A stretch of 64,000 nucleotides of DNA from Caballeronia insecticola (GCF_000402035.1 NC_021287.1:1984001-2048000), one strand, 5' to 3'. Numbered from the stretch's first letter, positions 51,343-61,241 are shown. The notes: generated from the letters alone by a model not told the origin. Numbers and translations are program-made.

Positions 51343-53166
51343 TTGGACCAACTCACCGTCTCCCAGCGTAACGCGTACAACGCGAAGCTCGCGAGCTACG
51401 CGCATCGCCCGCTCGCGTTCCTGATGCGCTTCATCCGCCGGCATCCCATCGCGCACGGCATCGTGCTGTTCAGCGTGTTTGCGGCGGTCGGCTGCGCCCT
51501 CGCCTCGCAGTACGCGATCAAACATCTGATCGACGTGCTCGGACAAGGCCGCGGGCATCCCGGTCCGCTATGGGGCGCCTTCATGATCCTGGTCGGGCTG
51601 ATCGCCGCCGACAACCTGCTGTGGCGGGTCGGCGGCTGGGTCGGCGCGCATGTGTTCGTGATCGTCACCGGCGACTTGCGCAAGGACCTGTTCTCGTATC
51701 TGTCCGGCCACTCGCCGACGTACTTCTCCGAAAAGCAGCCCGGCATGCTCGCGAGCCGCATCACGGCGACATCGAACGCGATCTACACCGCCGAAAACGT
51801 GATGGCCTGGAACGTCCTGCCGCCGTGCATCGCGGTGTTGGGCGCGATCGTCATGATCGTCTCCGTCAATCCGCTGATGGCCGCCGGCCTGATGACCGCA
51901 TCCGTGGTTCTGGCGCTGATCCTGTACCGGCTCGCCAAGCGCGGCTCGGCGCGGCATCACAATTTCGCGTCGAAGGCGGCGTCGGTGGATGGCGAACTCG
52001 TCGACGTAATCGGCAACATGGCGCTCGTGCGCGCGTTCGGCATGACCTTCCGCGAGCAGAAGCGCTTCGGCTCGACCGTCAAGGCGGAAATGGTCGCGCG
52101 CCAGCAGAGCCTGCTCTACCTCGAAAAGCTGCGTCTGTTCCACGCGGTCGTGACGGCGATCCTGTCCGCCGGCCTGCTCGGCTGGGCGCTGTGGCTGTGG
52201 TCGCAAGGCCGGGCGACGTCCGGCGACATCGTGCTCGTGAGTTCCCTCGGCTTCACGATCCTGCACGGCACGCGCGATCTGGCCGTGGCACTCGTCGACG
52301 TGACGCAGCACGTCGCGCGTCTTTCCGAAGCCGTGCAGACGCTGCTCGAACCGCACGGCATGCCGGACCGGTCGGATGCAACCGAACTCGTGCCGCAAGG
52401 CGGGCGCGTCGTGTTCGACAATGTCACATTCGCGTATCCGCGCCGCCGTCCGATTCTCGACAACTTCAATCTGCATATCGAACCGGGCCAGCGCGTCGGG
52501 CTGATCGGCAAGTCGGGCGCGGGCAAGTCGACCGTGCTCGCGCTTCTGCAACGCTTCTACGAGACGCAGAAAGGCAGCATCAAGATCGACGGGCAGGATA
52601 TCGGCGCGATCACGCAGGACAGTCTGCGCCACGCAATCGCCCTCGTGCCGCAGGACATTTCGCTGTTCCACCGCACGGTGTTCGAGAACATCGCCTATGG
52701 CCGCCCCGAGGCGAGCCGCGAGGAAGTGCTCGCCGCCGCCCGCGAGGCGCGCTGCACGGACTTCATCGAGGCGATGCCGGAAGGTTTCGATACGATCGTC
52801 GGCGACCGTGGCGTGAAGCTCTCCGGCGGCCAGCGTCAGCGTATTGCGATCGCGCGCGCGATTCTCAAGAACGCGCCGATCCTGCTGCTCGACGAAGCCA
52901 CGTCCGCGCTCGACAGCGCGTCTGAGGAAGCGATCCAGCAGGCGCTCGACCGGCTGATGGTCGGCCGTACGGTGGTCGCGATTGCGCACCGTTTGTCGAC
53001 GCTGCAAAACTTCGACCGCATCATCGTGATGAGCGCGGGCAAGGTCATCGACGACGGCTCGCCGCAGGAGTTGCGCGAGCGTCCGGGCCTGTATCGCGAA
53101 TTGCTGTCGAAGCAGCACGGCAAACTGCCGTCGATCGTCGCGACGCCGCACAAGCAGCCGGCCTGA
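51343..53166 (+). CDS. ABC exporter with fused membrane and ATPase domains (MsbA/LmrA-like)
   Basis: About 607 aa from the TTG at 51343. The N-terminal half has six membrane helices. The C-terminal ATPase has Walker A GKSGAGKST, the Q-loop VPQDISLFHRTVFENIAYG, signature LSGGQRQR, Walker B ILLLDEATSALD and switch His IAHRLSTL. One polypeptide would form a homodimeric exporter of lipid, peptide or drug type. The start is uncertain: an ATG at 51268 adds 25 basic residues, and neither start has a clear ribosome site. No partner gene indicates the cargo. Confidence 0.85.
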   Translation: MDQLTVSQRNAYNAKLASYAHRPLAFLMRFIRRHPIAHGIVLFSVFAAVGCALASQYAIKHLIDVLGQGRGHPGPLWGAFMILVGLIAADNLLWRVGGWVGAHVFVIVTGDLRKDLFSYLSGHSPTYFSEKQPGMLASRITATSNAIYTAENVMAWNVLPPCIAVLGAIVMIVSVNPLMAAGLMTASVVLALILYRLAKRGSARHHNFASKAASVDGELVDVIGNMALVRAFGMTFREQKRFGSTVKAEMVARQQSLLYLEKLRLFHAVVTAILSAGLLGWALWLWSQGRATSGDIVLVSSLGFTILHGTRDLAVALVDVTQHVARLSEAVQTLLEPHGMPDRSDATELVPQGGRVVFDNVTFAYPRRRPILDNFNLHIEPGQRVGLIGKSGAGKSTVLALLQRFYETQKGSIKIDGQDIGAITQDSLRHAIALVPQDISLFHRTVFENIAYGRPEASREEVLAAAREARCTDFIEAMPEGFDTIVGDRGVKLSGGQRQRIAIARAILKNAPILLLDEATSALDSASEEAIQQALDRLMVGRTVVAIAHRLSTLQNFDRIIVMSAGKVIDDGSPQELRERPGLYRELLSKQHGKLPSIVATPHKQPA

Positions 53167-53180
53167 TCCGGCTCTCGCGC

Positions 53181-53220
53181 AAAAAAACCGCGTTTCCTGT
53201 TCGGGAAACGCGGTTTTTTT
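53181..53220. terminator. Bidirectional terminator between the ABC exporter and otsA
   Basis: A perfect 17-bp stem (AAAAAAACCGCGTTTCC and its complement) with a 6-nt loop gives a run of seven T on both strands. It serves the two convergent genes. Confidence 0.93.
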
Positions 53221-53234
53221 CGTTCAGCGAAAAC

Positions 53235-54617
53235 TCAAGGCAACTTCAGATCGCGCAGGAAATTGTCGCGCCACACGGAGACGTTGTTGTCGCGCAGCTG
53301 CTGCATCATCTCGTCGTAGCGCGCCCGGCGCTCGGCCAGCGGCATCGTGAGCGCGGCGGCGAGCGCGTCCGCCATGCCGTCGATATCGAGCGGATTGACG
53401 ATCAGCGCCGCCGTCAGCTCGCGCGCCGCGCCCGCGAACTGCGACAGCACAAGCACGCCGGGGTCCTCGGGATCCTGCGCCGACACGTATTCCTTCGCCA
53501 CCAGATTCATGCCGTCGCGCAAGGGCGTGACGAGGCCCACGTGCGCCTCGCGGAACAGCGCGGCCAGCACCGGCCGGTCATATTGCCGATGGATATAGCG
53601 AATCGGCGTCCAGTCGAGCTCGGCGTAACGGCCGTTGATACGGCCCGACTCCGCTTCCAGTTGCAGGCGGATGTCGCGATAGGCATCGACGTCCGAGCGC
53701 GTCGGCGGCGCGATCTGCAGAAACGACACGTTGTTGCGCTGATGCGAATCGTGCTCGATCAGCCGCTCGAACGCGCGAAAACGCTCGACGAGCCCCTTCG
53801 AATAATCGAGGCGGTCCACGCTCATCACAAGTTTGCGTTCGTGCAACGTCGCCTTGACGATCTGCACGTCGCGTCCGCTCTCGCCGTCTTTTGCCAGCGC
53901 GGCGATTTCATCGGGATATACGCCGATCGGATAAGCCGCCGCGCGCAGCGTCTGCCCGAACGCGCGAATCCCGGCCGGCCTGGTTCCGTCGCGCTGCACC
54001 GTGCCGCCCGCTTCCGTCTCGATGTAATCGCAGAAGGCACGCAGATCGGGCTCGGTCTGGAAGCCGAGCAGATCGAACGCGCACAGCGCTTCCATCAACT
54101 CGCGATGACGCGGCACGCTCAGCAGAATTTGCGACGCCGGAAACGGAATGTGCAGAAAGAAGCCGATGCGGTTCTTCACGCCCTGCGCGCGCAGCGCCTG
54201 CGCGAACGGAATCAGATGGTAGTCGTGCACCCAGATGACGTCGTCGGGCTTGAGCAGCGGCGCGAGCTGCGCGGCGAGCCAGCGATTCACGCGGCAATAG
54301 CCGTCGTATTCGTGGCGATCGAACTCGATCAGATCCGGGCGATAGTGGAACGCCGGCCACAATGTTGCGTTGGAGAAGCCGCGATAGTACTGGTCGTAGT
54401 CGCGCCGCACGAGGCCGATGGTCGCGAACGTCACCGGGCCGTGCTCTTCCAGCTTGATACCCTCGGGCACGGACGACAGCACGTCCCCGCTCCAGCCGAA
54501 CCACATGCCACCGGTTTCCCGGAGCGCATCGTAGACGCCGACTGCAAGACCGCCCGCCGCGGGTCCGCCTTCGGAAATCGGCGCGACGCGGTTCGAAACG
54601 ATGATCAGCCGGCTCAC
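53235..54617 (-). CDS. otsA: Trehalose-6-phosphate synthase
   Basis: A 460-aa GT20 enzyme joining UDP-glucose and glucose-6-phosphate. The N-terminal [12 protein letters not shown] and [11 protein letters not shown] form the nucleotide-sugar loop, and [15 protein letters not shown] and [17 protein letters not shown] are family signatures. The C-terminal [16 protein letters not shown] closes the donor site. Its ATG overlaps the otsB stop (ATGA), so otsB and otsA are co-translated. Confidence 0.96.
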   Translation of the reverse strand: MSRLIIVSNRVAPISEGGPAAGGLAVGVYDALRETGGMWFGWSGDVLSSVPEGIKLEEHGPVTFATIGLVRRDYDQYYRGFSNATLWPAFHYRPDLIEFDRHEYDGYCRVNRWLAAQLAPLLKPDDVIWVHDYHLIPFAQALRAQGVKNRIGFFLHIPFPASQILLSVPRHRELMEALCAFDLLGFQTEPDLRAFCDYIETEAGGTVQRDGTRPAGIRAFGQTLRAAAYPIGVYPDEIAALAKDGESGRDVQIVKATLHERKLVMSVDRLDYSKGLVERFRAFERLIEHDSHQRNNVSFLQIAPPTRSDVDAYRDIRLQLEAESGRINGRYAELDWTPIRYIHRQYDRPVLAALFREAHVGLVTPLRDGMNLVAKEYVSAQDPEDPGVLVLSQFAGAARELTAALIVNPLDIDGMADALAAALTMPLAERRARYDEMMQQLRDNNVSVWRDNFLRDLKLP

Positions 54618-55366
54618 GCGTGCTTCCCCGCGGTGCCCGAGATGACCTGCAGCCAGTCGAGCAACAATTCGACCGATTCGATGCGCGCACGCGCCACGGT
54701 ATCGCCCGGGCCGACTTTCACCGACAGCCCGTCGAATTCGTTGACGACAGCGAAGCCTTTTTCGTCGGTGAGATCGTCGCCGATAAACACCGGCTTGCGG
54801 CCCGTGAACGGCGGTTCGGCGAGATACGCGCGCACCGCGCGGCCCTTGTCGACGTCCTTCGGCTTGATCTCGTAGACCATCTTGCCGGGCTGCAGCACGT
54901 AGGCGTCGGCATATTGCTGCACGAGACGGGTTGTCGCGGCGCGCGCGGCCGGCTCGCGGTCGGCGGCGTTGCGATAGTGCAGCGCGAGCGCCGCGCCCTT
55001 GATCTCCAGCAGCATGCCGGGATTCGCCGCGACCACTTTCTCAAGCTCGTGCTCCATGCGCAGCAGCCGTTCGTCGTTGAAGCCGACGCGCTGCACGTCG
55101 CCGTTGGAATCGCGCCGCTCCGCGCCGTGCATGCCCGCGACGGGCAGATCGGGCATCTGCAGAAACGAATCGATATTGTCGATGCCGCGCCCCGACACCA
55201 CCGCGACCGCACCGTTGGTCGCGCGCCTGAGCGCCGCCAGGATATCGGGCACCGAGCGCGGCACGAAGATGCCGTCGGGCGTGGAGGCGAGTTCGACGAG
55301 CGTGCCGTCGAAATCGAAGAAAAAGGCGGTCTCGGCAAGAGACAGGGAATCGGGAAGAATTTGCAT
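54614..55366 (-). CDS. otsB: Trehalose-6-phosphate phosphatase
   Basis: A 250-aa HAD-family phosphatase that finishes trehalose synthesis. Motif I is FFFDFDGTLVE (nucleophile Asp18 and Asp20), and the C-terminal motif is FIGDDLTDEKGF. The ATG at 55366 matches the family start. The frame remains open upstream through a 12-bp tandem repeat, which would add a repetitive basic extension; that is thought unlikely. Trehalose is a desiccation and osmotic protectant. Confidence 0.94.
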   Translation of the reverse strand: MQILPDSLSLAETAFFFDFDGTLVELASTPDGIFVPRSVPDILAALRRATNGAVAVVSGRGIDNIDSFLQMPDLPVAGMHGAERRDSNGDVQRVGFNDERLLRMEHELEKVVAANPGMLLEIKGAALALHYRNAADREPAARAATTRLVQQYADAYVLQPGKMVYEIKPKDVDKGRAVRAYLAEPPFTGRKPVFIGDDLTDEKGFAVVNEFDGLSVKVGPGDTVARARIESVELLLDWLQVISGTAGKHA

Positions 55367-55382
55367 CGATCTTTGGCCTGTA

Positions 55383-55430
55383 GTTTGCCTGCGCATTTGC
55401 CTGCGCGTTTGCCTGCGCGTTTGTTTGCGA
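55383..55430 (-). repeat. Four tandem 12-bp repeats upstream of otsB
   Basis: Read on the plus strand the units are GTTTGCCTGCGC, ATTTGCCTGCGC, GTTTGCCTGCGC and GTTTGTTTGCGA. The array starts 16 nt upstream of the otsB ATG, so it falls in the 5' leader. Each unit is a multiple of three. Confidence 0.85.
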
Positions 55431-55700
55431 CGGTGCGAGTGCGGCTGCAACGGGCATCGCATGCATGCGCGAAGTTTGCGCATCTTACCGCGCGGGAGCT
55501 TTCGGTTAAGAAAGCTCCGAGCTTACAAGCGCGTCCGCGCGCGCTTTCAGTGCGCTTGAACTCGCCCGCAACCATGCGGCAAATCGTCTCAAAAATAGGC
55601 CGATTTCACTCCATAGCGCGATGATGCGCTGGCCATCGCGCCAAAGACGTGTATTTTTCGGCCTACACCGTGACTGAATCATCCTGCAACGTACTTTCCG
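55431..55700. other. Divergent otsB-SCO1 intergenic region
   Basis: This stretch holds the upstream regions of two divergent genes. No RNA gene or operator was recognised. Open frames across it extend the otsB frame and are rejected as coding. Confidence 0.4.
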
Positions 55701-56339
55701 ATGCACGCTTCGTTCCTCGTCTTTTTCGCTGCGCAGACGCGCCTGCGACGCTTTCTAGCCCTCCTCGCGTGCCTCTCGCTCGTCGCGCTCGCCGCGTGTT
55801 CGAAGCCCGCGCAACCGTGGCATCTGACCGATGTAACCGGCCATTTGCCCGATCTCGACTTCTCGCTCGTCGACGATGGCGGCGCGCCCGTCACCGGCCA
55901 GTCCTTCGCGGGCCGCACGACGCTCGTCTACTTCGGCTACACCCATTGCCCGGATGTCTGCCCGGAAACCATGGCGCGGCTCATGCAGGTGCTGCAACGC
56001 GTGGGGCCGGATGCGGACCGCACGCGCATCGTGTTCGTGTCCGTCGATCCCGCGCGCGACACGCCCGCGCTGCTGCGTTCGTACGTGCGCGCCTTCGATG
56101 ACCGGCACGCCGTCGGCCTGACGGGCAGCGAGCGCGCGATCGAAAGCGTCGCGCAACGTTATCGCGTCGCGTATCAGATGGAGAAACGCGACCCGGACGG
56201 CAGCTACGAAGTGACGCACAGTTCCGCCGTCTATATCTTCGATGCCGACGGCCACGCGCGCCTGCTCGCCACCGATCAAGATTCCATCGACGCCATCGCG
56301 AGCGATCTGACACGAGTGATTCACGCGAAGGGCGCCTGA
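55701..56339 (+). CDS. SCO1/SenC family copper chaperone lipoprotein
   Basis: A 212-aa thioredoxin-fold protein that delivers copper to the CuA centre of cytochrome c oxidase. The copper ligands are Cys83 and Cys87 (THCPDVCPE) and His173 (VTHSSAVY). A lipobox (ALAACS, Cys33) anchors it to the membrane. It is followed 2 nt later by a ctaG-type gene, so both form an oxidase assembly operon. The oxidase subunits themselves are not in this window. Confidence 0.93.
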   Translation: MHASFLVFFAAQTRLRRFLALLACLSLVALAACSKPAQPWHLTDVTGHLPDLDFSLVDDGGAPVTGQSFAGRTTLVYFGYTHCPDVCPETMARLMQVLQRVGPDADRTRIVFVSVDPARDTPALLRSYVRAFDDRHAVGLTGSERAIESVAQRYRVAYQMEKRDPDGSYEVTHSSAVYIFDADGHARLLATDQDSIDAIASDLTRVIHAKGA

Positions 56340-56341
56340 TC

Positions 56342-57223
56342 ATGACCACACTCTTCTACTGGCTCGATCCGTGGGAGCCGTCGCCGACGGTCGTGATCGC
56401 GGTGCTCGTCGCGGCCGTTCTATTCGCGCGCGGCGCGCGGCATGCGCGTGTGTCGATATCGCGGCGCATCGCGTTCTGGATCGGTTTGACGGGGCTCTAT
56501 GTCGCGCTGCATACGCGGCTCGATTATTTCTTCGAGCACGAGTTCTTCATGCATCGCCTGCAGCATCTGGTGCTGCATCATCTCGGACCGTTTTTGATCG
56601 CGTGGTCGTATCCGGGCGCCGCACTGCGCGCGGGCGTGCCGTTCGCGTGGCGGCAACGATGGCTGCGTCCGGCCGCGAAAACGCGTCTTGCGCGTGCGAT
56701 CTTCGGCATCGTCTTCAATCCGGTGGTCGCGGTCGCGCTGTTCGTCGGGTTGATCTACTTCTGGCTGCTCTCGCCGATCCACTTCAAGGCGATGCTCGAC
56801 TACCGGCTTTATCGCGTGATGAACTGGAGCATGGCGATCGACGGCCTGCTCTTCTGGTGGCTCGTGCTCGATCCGCGTCCGGCGCCGCCCGCGCGCCTCG
56901 CGCCCGGCAGACGGATTCTCGTCGTCATCGCCGCGATTCCGCCGCAGATTTTGCTCGGCGCGTACATCTTCTTTACGCCGCACGAGCTTTATCCGATCTA
57001 TTCGATTTGCGGCCGCGCGTTCACATGGATCACGCCGATGCGCGATCAGCAGATCGGCGGCCTGCTGCTCTGGATTCCCGGCTCGATGATGAGCGTGATC
57101 GGCGCGCTGATCGCGCTGCGTCACTGGCTGCGGCTGTCGGCGAGATCGCGCCTGCGGGACGAACGCCGGGTCGAGCGCGGCGTGCCCGCGCGGCTCAGCG
57201 GAAAGAAGGCGACGGCATCATGA
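56342..57223 (+). CDS. Cytochrome c oxidase assembly factor, CtaG (caa3-type)
   Basis: A 293-aa polytopic inner-membrane protein of the CtaG_Caa3 family. The His-rich segment EHEFFMHRLQHLVLHHLGPF and later LSPIHFKAML and FFTPHELYPIY are typical. It has about seven helices and a short basic tail. It lies 2 nt after the SCO1 gene. It overlaps the convergent GNAT gene by 6 nt. A role in oxidase copper assembly is inferred from family and neighbour. Confidence 0.85.
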   Translation: MTTLFYWLDPWEPSPTVVIAVLVAAVLFARGARHARVSISRRIAFWIGLTGLYVALHTRLDYFFEHEFFMHRLQHLVLHHLGPFLIAWSYPGAALRAGVPFAWRQRWLRPAAKTRLARAIFGIVFNPVVAVALFVGLIYFWLLSPIHFKAMLDYRLYRVMNWSMAIDGLLFWWLVLDPRPAPPARLAPGRRILVVIAAIPPQILLGAYIFFTPHELYPIYSICGRAFTWITPMRDQQIGGLLLWIPGSMMSVIGALIALRHWLRLSARSRLRDERRVERGVPARLSGKKATAS

Positions 57224-57712
57224 TTCGAAGCCGGGACGGCGCATCCACACGTGAGGAATGCCGTCCTCGTCATGCTCGCCTGACGACGGCACGAAGCCGA
57301 ACGCGCCGTAAAAGCGCTGCAGATGCGCCTGTGCGTGCAGGCTGATCGGCTGATCGGGCCATTGCTTCAGGATGTGTTCGAGGGCGCGTTCGAGCATCGC
57401 ATTGCCGAGTTTGAGGCCGCGAAACTTGGCCGTCGTCAGCACGCGGCCAATGCGCACGTCTTTCTCGTTGTCGTCCGGAAATCCCGGCAACAGCACGCGC
57501 AGATAGCCCGCGAGCGCGGGCCGCTTCTCGCCTTCGCCATAGGCAAAAAGATGCCAGGCGTCGATATCGAGGCCGTCGATGTCGCCATAGACGCAGTTCT
57601 GCTCGACGACGAACACGGCGCTGCGGGCCGAGAGCATGTCATAGACTTCGGCGGTGGTGAGGTCGTCGAAGGACTTCCAGCGCCATTCGAGTTGGGAGAG
57701 TCGGTCGGTCAT
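57218..57712 (-). CDS. GNAT N-acetyltransferase, ElaA-like
   Basis: A 164-aa acetyltransferase. The N-terminus (QLEWRWKSFDDLTTAEVYDMLSARSAVFVVEQNC) and VLTTAKFRGLKLGNAMLE (acetyl-CoA loop) match the ElaA group. The ATG at 57712 gives the family start MTDRLSQLEW; an earlier in-frame ATG adds a Cys/His-rich stretch without support. The acceptor substrate is unknown. Confidence 0.87.
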   Translation of the reverse strand: MTDRLSQLEWRWKSFDDLTTAEVYDMLSARSAVFVVEQNCVYGDIDGLDIDAWHLFAYGEGEKRPALAGYLRVLLPGFPDDNEKDVRIGRVLTTAKFRGLKLGNAMLERALEHILKQWPDQPISLHAQAHLQRFYGAFGFVPSSGEHDEDGIPHVWMRRPGFES

Positions 57713-57789
57713 GGGATTCGGATGCAGGGTGTGACACAGATTATGCCGTGCGGCGCAGGCGCACGAAAATCGGTGATGCACCGACGCCC

Positions 57790-57822
57790 GAAAAAGAAAA
57801 AGCCCTGACGAATCAGGGCTTT
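57790..57822 (-). terminator. Terminator of the tRNA-Gly-Gly-Cys unit
   Basis: On the minus strand AAAGCCCTGA and TCAGGGCTTT form a 10-bp stem with a TTCG loop, continued by a long T-rich tail (TTTTTCTTTTT). It starts 6 nt past tRNA-Cys. Confidence 0.9.
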
Positions 57823-57827
57823 CGAGT

Positions 57828-57901
57828 TGGAGGCGCGGACCGGAGTCGAACCGGTCTAAACGGCTTTGCAGGCCGCTGCATAACCGCTTTGCTACCGCGC
57901 C
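57828..57901 (-). tRNA. tRNA-Cys (anticodon GCA)
   Basis: The acceptor GGCGCGG pairs with CCGCGCC, the anticodon loop is CTGCAAA, the T-loop is TTCGACT, and CCA is encoded. It is the last of three tRNAs on this strand. Confidence 0.95.
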
Positions 57902-57961
57902 GTAAGCAGTTCTGTGCTGCCGGTCAGCATGCCGGCCAGTTCACCAAACAATCTACCAAAC

Positions 57962-57987
57962 AAAAAGGGAAGCTTGGCTTCCCCTTT
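57962..57987 (-). terminator. Internal hairpin between tRNA-Gly and tRNA-Cys
   Basis: On the minus strand a GGGGAAGC / GCTTCCC stem with a short loop is followed by TTTTTG. It may partly terminate or act as a processing signal, since tRNA-Cys lies downstream. Confidence 0.5.
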
Positions 57988-57990
57988 GAC

Positions 57991-58066
57991 TGGAGCGGGA
58001 GACGAGTCTCGAACTCGCGACCTCAACCTTGGCAAGGTTGCGCTCTACCAACTGAGCTACTCCCGC
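57991..58066 (-). tRNA. tRNA-Gly (anticodon GCC), copy 2
   Basis: The acceptor GCGGGAG pairs with CTCCCGC, the anticodon loop is TTGCCAA with stem AACCT/AGGTT-type pairing, the T-loop is TTCGAGA, and CCA is encoded. It is identical to the copy at 58147-58222. Confidence 0.95.
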
Positions 58067-58146
58067 AATGTCCTGCAACGTTACTGCTGTCAGTTTCCGA
58101 TGTTCGTTGCGCTTGCTGCGCCGGGAACCCCGAAAACTTCAAAATC

Positions 58147-58222
58147 TGGAGCGGGAGACGAGTCTCGAACTCGCGACCTCAACCTTGGCAAGGTTGCGCT
58201 CTACCAACTGAGCTACTCCCGC
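58147..58222 (-). tRNA. tRNA-Gly (anticodon GCC), copy 1
   Basis: Same sequence as the copy at 57991-58066, 80 nt upstream of it. It is the first tRNA after the TTGACA-CATAAT promoter at 58284-58312. Confidence 0.95.
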
Positions 58223-58283
58223 ATTGACTTCTTTTACTCATCTGCTGCGTCGCTTGCGTCGCGCCGTGCATCAGAGAAACGAG

Positions 58284-58312
58284 ATTATGTAGAAGCCAAA
58301 GAGGCCTGTCAA
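58284..58312 (-). promoter_or_regulatory. Strong promoter of the tRNA-Gly-Gly-Cys unit
   Basis: On the minus strand a consensus TTGACA (58307-58312) and CATAAT (58284-58289) are separated by 17 bp, about 60 nt before the first tRNA-Gly. This shows the tRNAs need not depend on pgsA transcription. Confidence 0.8.
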
Positions 58313-58383
58313 CTGTTTTGCGAGAGGATTTTTCTGATTCGACGCAATTTTCGCGTTGGCTCGTTCGACCGCCCTGCCGTGCG

Positions 58384-58980
58384 TCACAGCATGCCGCCCC
58401 GCTCGCGAATTTGCGGCCACGCGAGCTTCATGTAGTAGAGCATCGACCAGACGGTGAGGAACGCGGCGACCACGATGAGCCACAGGCCCCACACGCGCGT
58501 GTCGATGATCCACGGCGTGCCCGCGAGCTTGAGCGGCCCGTAGAACAGCAGCATCGGAATGGCGACCATCTGGCAGACGGTCTTGAACTTGCCGAGCTGA
58601 TTCACCGCGACGCTCTTCGATGCGCCGATCTGCGCCATCCACTCGCGCAGCGCGGAAATGGTGATTTCGCGCCCGACGATCACGAGCGCGATCACTGCAT
58701 TCAGGCGCCCCAGTTGCACAAGCACGAGCAGCGCGGCGGTGACCATCAGCTTGTCGGCGACGGGATCGAGGAAAGCGCCGAACGCGGAAGTCTGATCGAG
58801 CTTGCGCGCGAGAAAGCCGTCGAACCAATCGGTGAGTGCGGCGAGCACGAAGGTGAGCATGCCGAGCAGGTTGCGGTGCTCCGGGCTCATCATCACGTCC
58901 GGCAGATAAAAGACGCCCACGACGAGCGGGATCAGCACGATTCGCAGCCACGTCAGGAAGATCGGTAGATTGAACGGCAT
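58384..58980 (-). CDS. pgsA: CDP-diacylglycerol-glycerol-3-phosphate phosphatidyltransferase
   Basis: A 198-aa inner-membrane enzyme making phosphatidylglycerol phosphate. The CDP-alcohol phosphatidyltransferase motif DG(x2)AR(x8)G(x3)D(x3)D is complete in DGFLARKLDQTSAFGAFLDP and the following VAD. The ATG at 58980 gives the usual MPFNLPIFLTWLRI start; the frame is open far upstream through uvrC but that part is out of family. The uvrC-pgsA-tRNA order is conserved in many proteobacteria. Confidence 0.95.
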   Translation of the reverse strand: MPFNLPIFLTWLRIVLIPLVVGVFYLPDVMMSPEHRNLLGMLTFVLAALTDWFDGFLARKLDQTSAFGAFLDPVADKLMVTAALLVLVQLGRLNAVIALVIVGREITISALREWMAQIGASKSVAVNQLGKFKTVCQMVAIPMLLFYGPLKLAGTPWIIDTRVWGLWLIVVAAFLTVWSMLYYMKLAWPQIRERGGML

Positions 58981-59090
58981 GGGCGACACGCGAGTGAGGG
59001 ACACGTAAGGGAGCCGCCATTGTGCCGCGTCGACCCCGCGCTCACAAGGCGGCGGCCGGACGCGGCGCGCGCCGAAGCGTTCGCCGCGGC

Positions 59091-61241
59091 TCAATGCAAC
59101 TGACGATAGATCTGCTGTGCAAGCGCAAGCGATATGCCTTCGACGCTTGCCAGATCCTCGACGCTCGCTGCCTGCACGCCGCGCAATCCGCCGAAGCGCG
59201 AGAGCAGACGCTGGCGCCGTTTCGCACCGACGCCTTCCAGTTCCTCCAGCCGCGACGTCTGGCGGGCCTTCGCCCGCTTCGCGCGCATGCCGGTGATGGC
59301 GAAGCGGTGCGCTTCGTCGCGAATCTGCGCGACCAGCATCAGCGCCGCGCTCTCCTTGCCGAGTTCGAGCGCGGTTCTCCCGTCCGCGAAAACGAGCGTC
59401 TCCAGACCGACCTTGCGCCCTTCTCCTTTCGCGACGCCCACCAGCATGCCGTGATCGAGCCCGAGTTCGGAAAACACTTGCCGCGCGATCTCGACCTGTC
59501 CCTTGCCGCCGTCGATCAGCACGATGTTCGGCAGCGTGCCGCCCGCCGCGACCGGTTCGGCGGCATCGGGCGTGACGTTGGGGTCGGCGGCGTCCTCGGG
59601 CTGGAGTGTCGCGGCTTCGTCGTTGGCGTTCGCGGCGGCCTGCGCGACCATCTTCTCGTAGCGGCGCGTGAGGACCTGGCGCATCGCGGCGTAGTCGTCG
59701 CCGGGCGTGATGCCGGTGATGTTGTAGCGCCGATATTCGCCCGACTGCATCTTGTGATGGTGATACACGACGCACGACGCCTGGGTCGCCTCGCCCATCG
59801 TATGGCTGATGTCGAAGCACTCGATGCGCAGTTGCGCGAGATCGTCCATCTCCATGCCGAGCGTGTCCGCGAGCGAGCGCGTGCGGGCCTGCTGCGAGCC
59901 CTGCTCCGAGAGCAGCCGCGCGAGCGCGAGCTTGGCGTTCTGCTCGGCCATCGAGAGCCACACGCGCTTCTGGCCCTGCGGCTGGCGCAGCAGCGTGACC
60001 TTGTGCCCGGCCTGCTCGATCAGCAGATCGACGAGCTGGCGGCTCGACGGCGCATGGCTCACGACCAGCACCGGCGGCACGCGATTGCCGATGTAATGCT
60101 GCGCCATGAACGCTTCGAGCACTTCGGATTCGAGCGTGCCTTCGCGGGTTTCTTGTTCGGCTTCTTGTGCGAGTTCTGGAGCGCCGTCCGGGCTGCCTTC
60201 CGGTTCGGCATCCTCCTGCACCGCGGGCACGACTGCTTCGGCTCCGTCTTCGGGCGGCGAAACATCGTCGGCAACGTCGGGCAGATCGTCTTCGTCACCG
60301 AGCGCCATCGCGGCTTCGACGTGCGCCGGGAAATATGCCTTGTCGCCGAGATGCCGGCCGCCGCGCACCATCGCGAGATTCACGCACACCTTGCCGCCGA
60401 GCGCGACGACAGCGAGGATATCGACATCGCTCTCGCCGCCCACTTCGATCGCCTGCTGATGCAGCACGGTCGAGAGCGAACTCATCTGGTTGCGCACCGC
60501 CGCCGCCTGCTCGAACTTGAGCTCGCCGGCGAACGCATGCATTTTCTGCTCGAGCTCCTTCATGACTTCGCCCTGACGGCCGAGCAGAAAGCGCGACGCG
60601 TTCGCCACGTCGCGCGCGTAATCTTCCTCGTTGATCAGGCCGGTACACGGCGCCGTGCAGCGGCCGATCTGATGCAGCAGGCACGGCCGCGTGCGGTTGC
60701 TGAACACGGAGTCTTCGCAAGTGCGCAACTGGAACACGCGCTGCAGGATCTGGATGCTCTCGCGCACCGCCCATGCGCTCGGGAACGGTCCGAAATACTG
60801 GTTCTTCTTGTCGACGGCGCCGCGGTAGTACGCCATGCGCGGAAACTTGTGGCCGGTCAGCTTGAGAAACGGATACGACTTGTCGTCGCGAAAAAGGATG
60901 TTGTAGCGCGGCGTGAGCGCCTTGATCAGATTGTTTTCGAGCAGCAGCGCTTCGGCTTCCGAGCGCGTGACGGTCGTCTCGATCTTGCGGATGCGCGTGA
61001 CCATCATCGCGATACGCGGCGAATGCAGCGTCTTCGTGAAGTAGCTCGACACGCGCTTCTTCAGATTGCGCGCCTTGCCTACGTAAAGTACGTTGCCGTC
61101 GCGGTCGTAATAGCGGTACACGCCGGGCAGATGCGGCAGTTGCGCAAGCGTCTTTTTCGGGTCGAAATCCTCGGGATTCGCCGGAGAATTCGCGGCTGAA
61201 TTCGAATCGTGAGCGGGTTCGTGTGCGGCGGAATCAGTCAT
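59091..61241 (-). CDS. uvrC: UvrABC system protein C
   Basis: A 716-aa nuclease subunit of nucleotide excision repair. The N-terminal GIY-YIG domain ([19 protein letters not shown], about residues 39-57) makes the 3' incision, a UVR domain ([20 protein letters not shown]) binds UvrB, and the RNase H-like domain ([20 protein letters not shown]) makes the 5' incision. Tandem helix-hairpin-helix motifs end the protein. An acidic, Ala/Pro/Glu-rich insertion at about residues 313-370 and a Thr/Ala/Asp-rich one later make it longer than the 610-aa E. coli protein. Confidence 0.96.
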   Translation of the reverse strand: MTDSAAHEPAHDSNSAANSPANPEDFDPKKTLAQLPHLPGVYRYYDRDGNVLYVGKARNLKKRVSSYFTKTLHSPRIAMMVTRIRKIETTVTRSEAEALLLENNLIKALTPRYNILFRDDKSYPFLKLTGHKFPRMAYYRGAVDKKNQYFGPFPSAWAVRESIQILQRVFQLRTCEDSVFSNRTRPCLLHQIGRCTAPCTGLINEEDYARDVANASRFLLGRQGEVMKELEQKMHAFAGELKFEQAAAVRNQMSSLSTVLHQQAIEVGGESDVDILAVVALGGKVCVNLAMVRGGRHLGDKAYFPAHVEAAMALGDEDDLPDVADDVSPPEDGAEAVVPAVQEDAEPEGSPDGAPELAQEAEQETREGTLESEVLEAFMAQHYIGNRVPPVLVVSHAPSSRQLVDLLIEQAGHKVTLLRQPQGQKRVWLSMAEQNAKLALARLLSEQGSQQARTRSLADTLGMEMDDLAQLRIECFDISHTMGEATQASCVVYHHHKMQSGEYRRYNITGITPGDDYAAMRQVLTRRYEKMVAQAAANANDEAATLQPEDAADPNVTPDAAEPVAAGGTLPNIVLIDGGKGQVEIARQVFSELGLDHGMLVGVAKGEGRKVGLETLVFADGRTALELGKESAALMLVAQIRDEAHRFAITGMRAKRAKARQTSRLEELEGVGAKRRQRLLSRFGGLRGVQAASVEDLASVEGISLALAQQIYRQLH

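Noticed and set aside
55367..55483. N-terminal extension of otsB through the tandem repeats
   Set aside because: The QTRR-type repeat peptide has no family counterpart and the ATG at 55366 fits OtsB; kept only as a note on the repeat.
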